Notes: generated by a model from the letters alone, not told the origin. Counted from the stretch's first letter, positions 1 to 5,359 are shown. The stretch: DNA of 5,734 nucleotides from an uncultured Oscillospiraceae bacterium (GCA_934589665.1 CAKTOJ010000097.1:1-5734), one strand, 5' to 3'. Numbers and translations: made by a program.

Positions 1-98
1 TCGGCGCGCAGCGCCGCCAGCTTTTCGCGGCGGACCTTGAGGATCTCGGAAAGGTCCTGCTCCTGCGCGGGAGCGTTGGTCGTATTGTTCTCTGCCAT
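1..98 (-). CDS. lysS: Lysyl-tRNA synthetase, N-terminal fragment (runs off left edge)
   Basis: Only the first 32 codons are present; the gene continues beyond position 1. The start is the ATG at 96-98 on the minus strand, preceded by AAGGAG (107-112) at 8-nt spacing. The visible protein begins MAENNTTNAPAQEQ and continues with LSEILKVRREKLAALRA, which resembles the N-terminal helix of bacterial class II lysyl-tRNA synthetases (the L-x-x-R-R-x-K-L-x-x-L-R pattern ahead of the anticodon-binding OB fold). The Asn/Thr/Gln-rich first 14 residues look like a disordered tail. It lies 31 nt downstream of greA on the same strand, and greA-lysS is a familiar order in Bacillota, which supports the call. 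LysS charges tRNA-Lys in the cytoplasm. No catalytic motif is inside the window, so the assignment rests on the short N-terminus and on context. Confidence 0.8.
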   Translation of the reverse strand, partial: MAENNTTNAPAQEQDLSEILKVRREKLAALRA

Positions 99-129
99 AT
101 CGTTTTCTCCTTACTATCGTCCTCGGGCG

Positions 130-606
130 TTATCGCTCGATCTTTTCCACACGGTAATGAATGGTGCCGACGGGAGCCTCCACGCTGATCTCGTCGCCCT
201 CCTTCGCGCCCATAAGGGCCTTGCCGAAGGGGGATTCCTCGCTGATGGCGCGGTGCATGGGATCAGCCTCCTGTGAGCCGACGACCTTGTAGGGCGGCAT
301 CTCGCGGCCGGTCTTGATGTCGACCACGGTGACGGTGCAGCCGATGTTCACCGCGTTGGACGCACCCTCGCTCTCATCCACAATAACGACGTGGAGCAGA
401 ATCTCCTCCAGCTCGGCAATGCGGGAATAAAGCTTGCCCTGCTCGTTCTTCGCCTCATCGTACTCGCTGTTTTCGCTCAGGTCGCCGAAGCCGCGCGCCT
501 CTTTGATAAGCTCCGCGACTTCCTTCTCGCGTACTGTTTTGAGATAGGTCAGCTCATCCTGCAGTTCCTGCTGGCGCGCCGCGCTCATCTTGTACTCTCT
601 TTTCAT
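130..606 (-). CDS. greA: Transcription elongation factor GreA
   Basis: This 158-aa protein has the standard GreA length. GreA enters the RNA polymerase secondary channel and stimulates cleavage of backtracked RNA, rescuing stalled complexes. Residues 1-75 form the N-terminal coiled coil. Its tip carries the motif GDLSENSEYDEAK (41-53), with the acidic residues D42 and E45 that coordinate the polymerase catalytic Mg2+ in this family. Residues from about 83 form the FKBP-like C-terminal domain, including the hallmark ISEESPFGKALMGAKEGD (121-138). I chose the ATG at 604-606 because AAAGGAAA (611-618) sits just upstream and because it gives the family length. The frame is open further upstream to a GTG at 660, which would add 18 uncharacteristic residues. 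A second ATG six codons downstream is less well placed. It is the first gene of a minus-strand operon with lysS. Confidence 0.96.
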   Translation of the reverse strand: MKREYKMSAARQQELQDELTYLKTVREKEVAELIKEARGFGDLSENSEYDEAKNEQGKLYSRIAELEEILLHVVIVDESEGASNAVNIGCTVTVVDIKTGREMPPYKVVGSQEADPMHRAISEESPFGKALMGAKEGDEISVEAPVGTIHYRVEKIER

Positions 607-686
607 GTCGTTTCCTTTCCATGCGCCGCCCTTTGTCACGCCGCGGAGCCTGAGCAGCACACAATAACACCTATTTTAGCAAAAGC

Positions 687-715
687 ATTATAGAGGTTTC
701 CGCGCCGATTGTCAA
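687..715 (-). promoter_or_regulatory. Sigma-A-type promoter of greA-lysS
   Basis: Read on the minus strand, TTGACA (710-715) and TATAAT (687-692) are separated by exactly 17 nt, a perfect match to the vegetative consensus. Transcription would start near position 680, giving a leader of about 74 nt before greA. The match and its placement make this a strong prediction, and it suggests constitutive high expression. Confidence 0.88.
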
Positions 716-765
716 GGCTTGCCGCCGCAAAGCGCGTCGGACAGGCAGGTCGCACGAAATACAGC

Positions 766-794
766 TTGCAAATGTTTGCGTCATTTGATACAAT
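766..794 (+). promoter_or_regulatory. Probable promoter of the IscU-like/GGGtGRT operon
   Basis: TTGCAA (766-771) and TACAAT (789-794) are spaced by 17 nt, and TGA directly before the -10 box supplies an extended -10 (TGn) element. Each hexamer departs slightly from consensus. Transcription would start near 801, leaving a leader of about 112 nt. A better-looking TTGACA at 809-814 has no -10 box at the right distance, so I prefer this pair. Confidence 0.65.
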
Positions 795-800
795 GCTCAT

Positions 801-912
801 ACCGTCAGTTGACAACGGCAGGCGGTGGCACCGTCCGGGGAGAAGGGCCGCGGACGGTATGATTACAGCAGGTCCGCGACGGCGGGCTTATCATAAGAAA
901 GGAAAGATCGCT
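801..912 (+). promoter_or_regulatory. Structured 5' leader with mutually exclusive hairpins
   Basis: The likely transcript leader contains a perfect 8-bp inverted repeat, ACCGTCCG (830-837) with CGGACGGT (851-858), around a 13-nt loop. The right arm overlaps CGCGGAC (849-855), which is perfectly complementary to GTCCGCG (872-878), so the two helices cannot form together. A weaker pair, TATGAT (858-863) with ATCATA (890-895), could close the second structure and would bring it next to the ribosome binding site AAAGGA (898-903). There is no U-tract after any hairpin, so a switch, if real, would act on translation or RNA stability rather than by classical termination. I do not recognise a known riboswitch class. 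The region is GC-rich, so some pairing is expected by chance. Confidence 0.4.
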
Positions 913-1605
913 ATGATTTATACGACCGAAGTCCAGCACATGTGTCCCGTCGCCAAGGGTGCATATCACGGTCCGGCTCCCATTCCCGAAGAAGGCAAGT
1001 GGGTGCAGGCCAAGCAGCTCTCCGACATTTCCGGCTTTACCCACGGTATCGGCTGGTGCGCTCCCCAGCAGGGTGCGTGCAAGCTGACGCTCAACGTCAA
1101 GGAGGGCATCATTCAGGAGGCTCTGGTCGAGACCATCGGCTGCTCCGGCATGACCCACTCCGCCGCCATGGCCTCTGAAATTCTCATCGGCAAAACCATT
1201 CTCGAGGCGCTCAACACCGACCTCGTGTGCGATGCCATCAACACCGCCATGCGCGAGCTGTTCCTCCAGATCGTCTATGGCCGCACCCAGTCCGCATTCT
1301 CCGAGGACGGACTTGCCATCGGCGCGTCCCTTGAGGACCTCGGCAAGGGTCTGCGCAGCCAGATCGGCACGATGTTCGCCACCAGTGAAAAGGGCCCGCG
1401 CTATCTGGAGATGGCCGAGGGCTACTGCACGAGAATGGCGCTCAACGCACAGGATGAGATCATCGGCTACGAGTTTGTCAACCTCGGCAAGATGATGGAT
1501 TTCATCAAAAAGGGCGATGACGCCAACACGGCGCTGGAAAAGGCCAAGGGCCATTATGGTCAGTGGGACAGCGCCGCAAAGTACATCGATCCGCGTCAGG
1601 AATAA
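913..1605 (+). CDS. IscU/NifU-N-like iron-sulfur scaffold homologue, partner of GGGtGRT protein
   Basis: This is a 230-aa cytoplasmic protein. The ATG at 913 follows AAAGGA (898-903) by 9 nt, and the family-like sequence begins only after it. Residues about 45-105 resemble the IscU/NifU N-terminal scaffold fold: KLTLNVKEGIIQEALVETIG is followed by GCSGMTHSAAMASEIL (76-91) and then IGKTILEAL, matching the IscU pattern of a central Cys (here C77), a small-residue helix and the GKT-LxEAL segment. IscU's first ligand Cys would correspond to C49 or C56, but spacing does not decide which, and the CGD signature is absent. The third ligand Cys is not obvious; C106 and C172 are candidates. At 230 aa it is much longer than IscU (about 128 aa), with an extra C-terminal part of unknown role. 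IscU proteins hold nascent Fe-S clusters, but whether this divergent form does so is inference. It is followed after 18 nt by the GGGtGRT gene. Codons strongly favour C/G endings, which suggests good expression. Confidence 0.82.
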   Translation: MIYTTEVQHMCPVAKGAYHGPAPIPEEGKWVQAKQLSDISGFTHGIGWCAPQQGACKLTLNVKEGIIQEALVETIGCSGMTHSAAMASEILIGKTILEALNTDLVCDAINTAMRELFLQIVYGRTQSAFSEDGLAIGASLEDLGKGLRSQIGTMFATSEKGPRYLEMAEGYCTRMALNAQDEIIGYEFVNLGKMMDFIKKGDDANTALEKAKGHYGQWDSAAKYIDPRQE

Positions 1606-1607
1606 GG

Positions 1608-1615
1608 AAAGGAGG
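1608..1615 (+). promoter_or_regulatory. Strong ribosome binding site of the GGGtGRT gene
   Basis: AAAGGAGG lies 8 nt before the ATG at 1624, between the upstream stop codon (1603-1605) and the start. It fixes the start and predicts efficient independent translation initiation within the operon. Confidence 0.85.
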
Positions 1616-1623
1616 ACACAACA

Positions 1624-2622
1624 ATGGCTCTGTTTGAAAATTACGAGAGAAGAATCGACAAGATCAACGGCGTGCTCGCGCAGTACGGCATCAAGAGCGT
1701 GGAGGAGTGCCGCGAGATCTGTCAGGCTAAGGGCTTTGATCCCTATGAGATCGTCAAGGGCATCCAGCCCATCTGCTTCGAAAACGCCTGCTGGGCGTAC
1801 ACTGTCGGCGCGGCCATCGCACTCAAGTCCGGCGTAAAGACCGCCGCGGAGGCCGCAAAGATGATCGGCGTCGGCCTTCAGTCCTTCTGCCTTGACGGCT
1901 CCGTCGCCGACGACCGCAAGGTTGGCCTCGGTCACGGCAACCTCGGCGCGATGTTGCTCTCCGACGAGAGCAAGTGCTTTGCCTTCCTCGCCGGTCACGA
2001 GTCCTTCGCTGCCGCCGAGGGCGCCATCGGCATTGTCCGCAACGCCAACAAGGCCCGCAAGGAGCCTCTGCGCGTCATCCTCAACGGCCTTGGCAAGGAT
2101 GCCGCCCAGATCATCAGCCGCATCAACGGCTTCACCTATGTCCAGACGCAGTTCGATTACTATACCGGCAAGCTCAATGTCGTGCGCGAGATCCGCTATT
2201 CCGAGACCGAGCGCGCCGACGTGCGCTGCTACGGCGCGGACGATGTGCGTGAGGGCGTGGCCATCATGCACGCCGAGGGCGTGGACGTGTCCATCACCGG
2301 CAACTCCACCAACCCCACCCGCTTCCAGCACCCTGTCGCCGGCACCTATAAGAAGGAATGTGTCGAGCAGGGCAAGAAGTACTTCTCCGTTGCCTCCGGC
2401 GGCGGCACGGGCCGCACGCTGCATCCCGACAACATGGCCGCCGGTCCCGCTTCTTACGGCATGACCGACACCATGGGCCGCATGCACTCCGACGCCCAGT
2501 TCGCCGGCTCCTCCTCCGTCCCCGCGCACGTGGAGATGATGGGCTTTCTCGGCATGGGCAACAACCCGATGGTCGGCGCGACCGTCGCGGTGGCTGTCGC
2601 CGTGGCGGAGAGCCTGAAGTAA
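1624..2622 (+). CDS. GGGtGRT family protein, function unknown
   Basis: This 332-aa protein carries the motif that names the Pfam GGGtGRT family: SGGGTGRTLHPDNMA, with GGGTGRT at residues 259-265. The family is conserved in anaerobic bacteria and, as far as I know, has no assigned function. No signal peptide or clear membrane segment is visible. Cysteines are paired near the N-terminus (C29/C33 in CREIC; C51/C56 in CFENAC), with others at 89, 118, 202 and 246; such spacing could bind metal or a cluster, but this is inference. Gly-rich stretches (GLGHGNLGAM 101-110; GFLGMGNNPMVGA 307-319) may be ligand-binding loops. The protein ends in an alternating Val/Ala run (321-328). It lies 18 nt after the IscU-like gene and ends 46 nt before a strong terminator, so the two genes form a complete two-gene operon. 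I am sure of the family and give no biochemical role. Confidence 0.93.
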   Translation: MALFENYERRIDKINGVLAQYGIKSVEECREICQAKGFDPYEIVKGIQPICFENACWAYTVGAAIALKSGVKTAAEAAKMIGVGLQSFCLDGSVADDRKVGLGHGNLGAMLLSDESKCFAFLAGHESFAAAEGAIGIVRNANKARKEPLRVILNGLGKDAAQIISRINGFTYVQTQFDYYTGKLNVVREIRYSETERADVRCYGADDVREGVAIMHAEGVDVSITGNSTNPTRFQHPVAGTYKKECVEQGKKYFSVASGGGTGRTLHPDNMAAGPASYGMTDTMGRMHSDAQFAGSSSVPAHVEMMGFLGMGNNPMVGATVAVAVAVAESLK

Positions 2623-2668
2623 GAAAAGCGCTTTAAAATAAACATCTTTTCAATAGGCGCAGCAATGC

Positions 2669-2712
2669 AGAGGGAGTCTGCTTCCACTGGAAGCAGACTC
2701 CCTCTTGTTTTT
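2669..2712 (+). terminator. Intrinsic terminator of the IscU-like/GGGtGRT operon
   Basis: A perfect 17-bp inverted repeat (2669-2685 with 2689-2705) surrounds a 3-nt loop and is followed by TGTTTTT (2706-2712). This is a very strong Rho-independent terminator. No matching A-tract precedes the stem, so it should work only in the plus direction. It isolates the GGGtGRT operon from the LarA-like operon downstream. Confidence 0.95.
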
Positions 2713-2746
2713 ATCAATATTTTCTCATTTTTATGAATGTTGGCTG

Positions 2747-2775
2747 TTGCATCTTTTTCTTCTTTGCCTTATACT
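2747..2775 (+). promoter_or_regulatory. Candidate promoter of the LarA-like/aminotransferase operon
   Basis: TTGCAT (2747-2752) and TATACT (2770-2775), 17 nt apart, lie in an AT-rich stretch between the terminator and the LarA-like start. Transcription would begin near 2782, about 32 nt before the ATG at 2814. Both boxes are imperfect and AT-rich sequence yields such matches easily, but some promoter is needed here because a strong terminator lies just upstream. Confidence 0.5.
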
Positions 2776-2802
2776 CCAAATATTATTTCATACAGGATAT
2801 TC

Positions 2803-2808
2803 AGGTGG
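2803..2808 (+). promoter_or_regulatory. Ribosome binding site deciding the LarA-like start
   Basis: AGGTGG lies 5 nt before the ATG at 2814. The frame is open further upstream to an ATG at 2733, but that codon has no ribosome binding site and lies upstream of the candidate promoter. The extra 27 residues would be a Phe/Tyr-rich stretch foreign to the family. The downstream start is preferred. Confidence 0.7.
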
Positions 2809-2813
2809 AGCGA

Positions 2814-4109
2814 ATGAAAACATATCAATTTGCATATGGTGGCGGCACGGTCGAACTCCCGCTGGACGAGAAGAACGTCATCGGTGAGCTGCACGGCAAT
2901 GCTGTTTCCCCCATTTCCGATATACGAGCGGCACTGTGGGCCTCGCTCGATGCGCCGATCGACAGCGCACCGCTGTACGAGAGGGCCGCATCAGGCAATA
3001 CCGTCGCGCTAGTCGTGAGCGATATGTCGCGTTTCTGGATGCGTCAGGATCTTGTCATTCCGCATCTGGTGGACTATCTCACTGAGCGCTGCGGCGTGCA
3101 TGAGGCCGACATCACCATTGTGATCGCCAACGGCACGCATGTCGGCGGCGACGAAGCGGAACTGCGCACACTGGTGACGGATGCCGTTTACGACCGGATC
3201 AGCGTGGAAAACCACAACTTTGAAGCGGATAATCTCGTCTATCTCGGCACAACCCCGCACAGTACGCCGGTTTCCATCAACCACACCGCGGCAGCGGCGG
3301 ATCTGGTGATCTGTCTCGGTGCGGTGACGCACCACGTCATGGCCGGCTTCGGCGGCGGCCGCAAAAGTATTCTGCCGGGCATCAGCGGTCGGGAAACCAT
3401 CTTCCATAACCACGCATTTTCTCTCGACGCCGCGTCGCTGCGCTCCAATCCCGCCATCGGCAACGGTGTTCTGCAGGGAAATCCCCTGCATGAGGATATG
3501 TGTGAAGCCGCCGGCATGGTGAAAAATCTGTTTATCGTTAATCTTGTCATGAACGCGCAAATGCGCCTGTCCGCCATTTTTTCCGGCCACTACCTCACCT
3601 CCTGGGAGCAGGCCTGCCGGATGGTCGACCGCATTTATCAGGTCAATGTGCCGCAGAAGGCGGATGTTGTCATCACAAGCTGCGGCGGCTTCCCGAAGGA
3701 CATTTCGCTCTATCAAGGCACGAAAACCATCGACAATGTGGAATCCGCACTCAATCCGGGCGGCACGCTGATCCTTATGATTGAGGCGCGCGAGGGCGGC
3801 GGCCCCGCCGAGTATTTCGGCTGGGCAAAGGATCTTCTTGCCGGCACTATTGAGCAGCGTCTGCGCGAGCATTTCACAGTTGCCGGCTACATTTTCTTTC
3901 TCAACTGCGAACAGGCACAGCGCTACAACATTCTGCTCTATTCGAGCATCGATCCAAAGGCGGTCGAACCAATGGGGATTCGGGCGTTCTCCAATATGGA
4001 TGCGCTCCTTGAAGCGGCACAGCTTCAGGGAAAAACGATCTATGTGATCCCCAATGGCTCCACCGTGATCCCGCACATTGTTAAGGAGGTTTCTGCAAAT
4101 GAAGCGTAA
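2814..4109 (+). CDS. LarA-family nickel-pincer (lactate racemase-like) enzyme
   Basis: This 431-aa protein is close in length to Lactobacillus plantarum LarA (424 aa). LarA racemises lactate by hydride transfer through a nickel-pincer nucleotide (NPN) cofactor, and homologues act on other 2-hydroxy acids. The catalytic set is visible: R73 (in DMSR), H109 (NGTH), H174 and K184 in HHVMAGFGGGRKSILPG, H200 in FHNH, and Y300-Q301-K304 (LYQGTK). By family alignment, K184 would hold the cofactor, H200 would bind nickel, H109 and H174 would be the acid/base pair, and R73, Y300, Q301 and K304 would contact substrate. The substrate loop reads DMSRFWMRQD rather than the usual DxTRPxP-like form, so the substrate may not be lactate. 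No secretion signal is seen. The cofactor genes larB, larC and larE are not in the window and must lie elsewhere. Its last 11 bp overlap the aminotransferase gene. I am sure of the family and leave the substrate open. Confidence 0.92.
   Translation: MKTYQFAYGGGTVELPLDEKNVIGELHGNAVSPISDIRAALWASLDAPIDSAPLYERAASGNTVALVVSDMSRFWMRQDLVIPHLVDYLTERCGVHEADITIVIANGTHVGGDEAELRTLVTDAVYDRISVENHNFEADNLVYLGTTPHSTPVSINHTAAAADLVICLGAVTHHVMAGFGGGRKSILPGISGRETIFHNHAFSLDAASLRSNPAIGNGVLQGNPLHEDMCEAAGMVKNLFIVNLVMNAQMRLSAIFSGHYLTSWEQACRMVDRIYQVNVPQKADVVITSCGGFPKDISLYQGTKTIDNVESALNPGGTLILMIEAREGGGPAEYFGWAKDLLAGTIEQRLREHFTVAGYIFFLNCEQAQRYNILLYSSIDPKAVEPMGIRAFSNMDALLEAAQLQGKTIYVIPNGSTVIPHIVKEVSANEA
4083..4089 (+). promoter_or_regulatory. 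Ribosome binding site of the aminotransferase, inside the LarA-like gene
   Basis: AAGGAGG, 9 nt before the ATG at 4099, is embedded in the last codons of the LarA-like gene. It selects 4099 as the aminotransferase start over the TTG at 4078, and with the 11-bp overlap it implies coupled translation. Confidence 0.85.
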
Positions 4110-5250
4110 CTACATTGCCAAGCGCTTTCAGTCCGGCGGCGCGGGCTTATCCCTCGATACCGAGGCTCTTTCCAAATACAAAGATATTATTGATCTGAGC
4201 ATCGGCGACACCGACTTCACCACCGATGAAGCCATTATCGACGCCGCATTCCGCGATGCCCGGCTGGGCCACACGCACTATGGCGATCCCAAGGGCGATC
4301 CCGAGCTCATTTCCGCAGTCTGCCGGGCATGGGAGGAGGATTTCGGCCAGCCGCTTTCCAGTGACCATGTGCTCGTGAGCGCATCAAGCTGCCTGGGAAT
4401 GGCACTCACCATGCTCGCCATTCTTGATCCCGGCGATGAGGTCATTGTATTCTCCCCCTATTTCGCCATGTACCGCACCCAGATTGAGCTGGCCGGCGGC
4501 GTGTGCGTGGACGTGCCGACCTACGCCAGCGAGAATTACGCCATCGACGAAGCCCGTCTGCGTGCCGCCATCACACCGCGCACCAAGGCCATTATCTTCA
4601 ATAACCCCACCAATCCGACCGGTATGGGCTACGACATGGATACCCTCTCGCTCCTCTCCCGCGTTGCGCAGGAGTATGATCTGCTCATTGCCGCCGACGA
4701 GATCTATACCACATATCTTTACGAGGGCAACTTCCGCCCGCTCCGCACGCTGCCCGGTATGGCCGAGCGCACCATTACGCTCAACAGCTTCTCCAAGAAC
4801 TTCCTGATGACAGGCTGGCGCGTCGGCGTCATCATTGCCGAACCGGAGCTCTTGGCCGTAATGAATAACATCAACGGTTCACTTATTTACTCCGCGCCCT
4901 CCGTTTCACAGCGCGCGGCGATTCAGGCGCTTTCCATGCGCGCTGAAATCCGCAAAAAATACGTTTCCGCATACCAAGACCGCATCTTTTACTCCGCCGA
5001 CCGGATCGAAAAGATTCCCTACCTCAGCCTCGTCCGCCCGAAGGGTACCTTCTACCTCTTCCCCGGCATTGAGAAAACCGGACTTGACGAAAAACAGTTC
5101 TGCAAAGTGCTGTTGGAGCAGGCACACATCCTCGTCAGCCCCGGCACGCCCTTCGGCGTAAGCGGCGCGGGCCACTTCCGCATCGCCTGCACCGTCGGCA
5201 TTGAACACCTGAAAACCGCGTTTGACCGCATGGAGAGGCTGTCGTTCTGA
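4099..5250 (+). CDS. Class I/II PLP-dependent aminotransferase (aspartate aminotransferase fold)
   Basis: This 383-aa protein is of normal length for fold-type I aminotransferases, which move an amino group between an amino acid and a 2-oxo acid. Key positions are intact: NNPTNPTG (168-175, with N172 contacting PLP), ADEIY (199-203, with D200 for the pyridine nitrogen and Y203 for the ring oxygen), SFSKNFLMTGWRVG (230-243, with K233 forming the Schiff base and R241 binding the phosphate), and FRIACTVG (360-367, with R361 the likely carboxylate clamp). The N-terminal HYGDPKGDPEL (60-70) is the common substrate-loop motif. It is cytoplasmic. Amino-donor specificity cannot be read from the sequence; aspartate, aromatic, branched-chain and alanine-type activities all remain possible. 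It starts inside the end of the LarA-like gene (11-bp overlap), suggesting paired function. Its last codons form the left arm of the terminator. Confidence 0.93.
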   Translation: MKRNYIAKRFQSGGAGLSLDTEALSKYKDIIDLSIGDTDFTTDEAIIDAAFRDARLGHTHYGDPKGDPELISAVCRAWEEDFGQPLSSDHVLVSASSCLGMALTMLAILDPGDEVIVFSPYFAMYRTQIELAGGVCVDVPTYASENYAIDEARLRAAITPRTKAIIFNNPTNPTGMGYDMDTLSLLSRVAQEYDLLIAADEIYTTYLYEGNFRPLRTLPGMAERTITLNSFSKNFLMTGWRVGVIIAEPELLAVMNNINGSLIYSAPSVSQRAAIQALSMRAEIRKKYVSAYQDRIFYSADRIEKIPYLSLVRPKGTFYLFPGIEKTGLDEKQFCKVLLEQAHILVSPGTPFGVSGAGHFRIACTVGIEHLKTAFDRMERLSF

Positions 5251-5267
5251 CAGCTTCTCTCTTTTTT
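5233..5267 (+). terminator. Intrinsic terminator overlapping the aminotransferase stop
   Basis: GAGAGGCTGTC (5233-5243) pairs with GACAGCTTCTC (5249-5259) as an 11-bp stem with one G-U pair and a 5-nt loop, followed by TCTTTTTT (5260-5267). The left arm and loop lie in the last aminotransferase codons, and the TGA stop (5248-5250) spans the loop/right-arm junction. It ends the LarA-like/aminotransferase transcript and separates it from the binding-protein gene. Confidence 0.88.
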
Positions 5268-5323
5268 GCATATTTACACAATACGGCCACTCACCTTTTC
5301 TTCATTCTTGTAGCAGACGTCTA

Positions 5324-5351
5324 TTTACAAACCGGCTCTCGTGTGTATAAT
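5324..5351 (+). promoter_or_regulatory. Promoter of the binding-protein gene
   Basis: TTTACA (5324-5329) and a consensus TATAAT (5346-5351) are separated by 16 nt. Transcription would start near 5358, about 47 nt before the ATG at 5405. The AT-rich position after a terminator and before a new gene supports the call. Confidence 0.75.
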
Positions 5352-5359
5352 TATACGCA
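5342..5359. promoter_or_regulatory. Palindrome over the -10 box, possible operator
   Basis: GTATAATTATAC (5345-5356) is a perfect 12-bp palindrome, and the flanks extend it to TGTGTATAATTATACGCA with one mismatched pair. It covers the -10 box, so a dimeric repressor bound here would block transcription. The central 14 bp loosely resemble the ArgR box pattern TGnATwwwwATnCA, missing at the last base. A 12-bp palindrome is expected about once per window of this size by chance, so the case rests on location. Confidence 0.3.

Larger units (their letters stand above)
607..912. other. Divergent intergenic region between greA and the IscU-like gene
   Basis: There is no convincing coding sequence in these 306 bases. 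The plus frame is open from 709 into the IscU-like gene, but its translation before 913 resembles no family and has no ribosome binding site. The region holds the minus-strand greA promoter (687-715), the greA leader (607-680), a plus-strand promoter (766-794) and a structured plus-strand leader (about 801-912). The two promoters point outward and their -35 boxes are about 50 bp apart, so a bound regulator could in principle affect both. Confidence 0.8.

Noticed and set aside
809..837. TTGACA (809-814) as the -35 box of the IscU-like operon
   Set aside because: The DNA 16-18 nt downstream is GC-rich with no -10-like hexamer; the TTGCAA/TACAAT pair upstream is better.
709..912. N-terminal extension of the IscU-like protein
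   Set aside because: The frame is open but the extra residues resemble no domain, the region contains the predicted promoter, and the ATG at 913 has a well-spaced ribosome binding site.
805..2529. A 574-codon open frame on the minus strand opposite the IscU-like and GGGtGRT genes
   Set aside because: It is antisense to two genes with recognisable families. Its translation is a low-complexity Gly/Ala/Val/Asp/Leu mix typical of the mirror of C/G-ending codons, and it spans the intergenic gap and a strong ribosome binding site on the other strand.
2625..2634. Palindrome AAAGCGCTTT just after the GGGtGRT stop codon
   Set aside because: It has no loop for an RNA hairpin, no T-tract follows closely, and a clear terminator lies 35 nt downstream; probably chance.
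2733..2813. A 27-residue hydrophobic N-terminal extension of the LarA-like protein, as a possible membrane anchor
   Set aside because: The upstream ATG has no ribosome binding site, lies before the candidate promoter, and LarA-family proteins are cytoplasmic without such a segment.
3009..4076. A 355-codon open frame on the minus strand opposite the LarA-like gene
   Set aside because: The plus strand encodes a protein with the full LarA catalytic set. The antisense translation shows no family motif and no supporting ribosome binding site was found.
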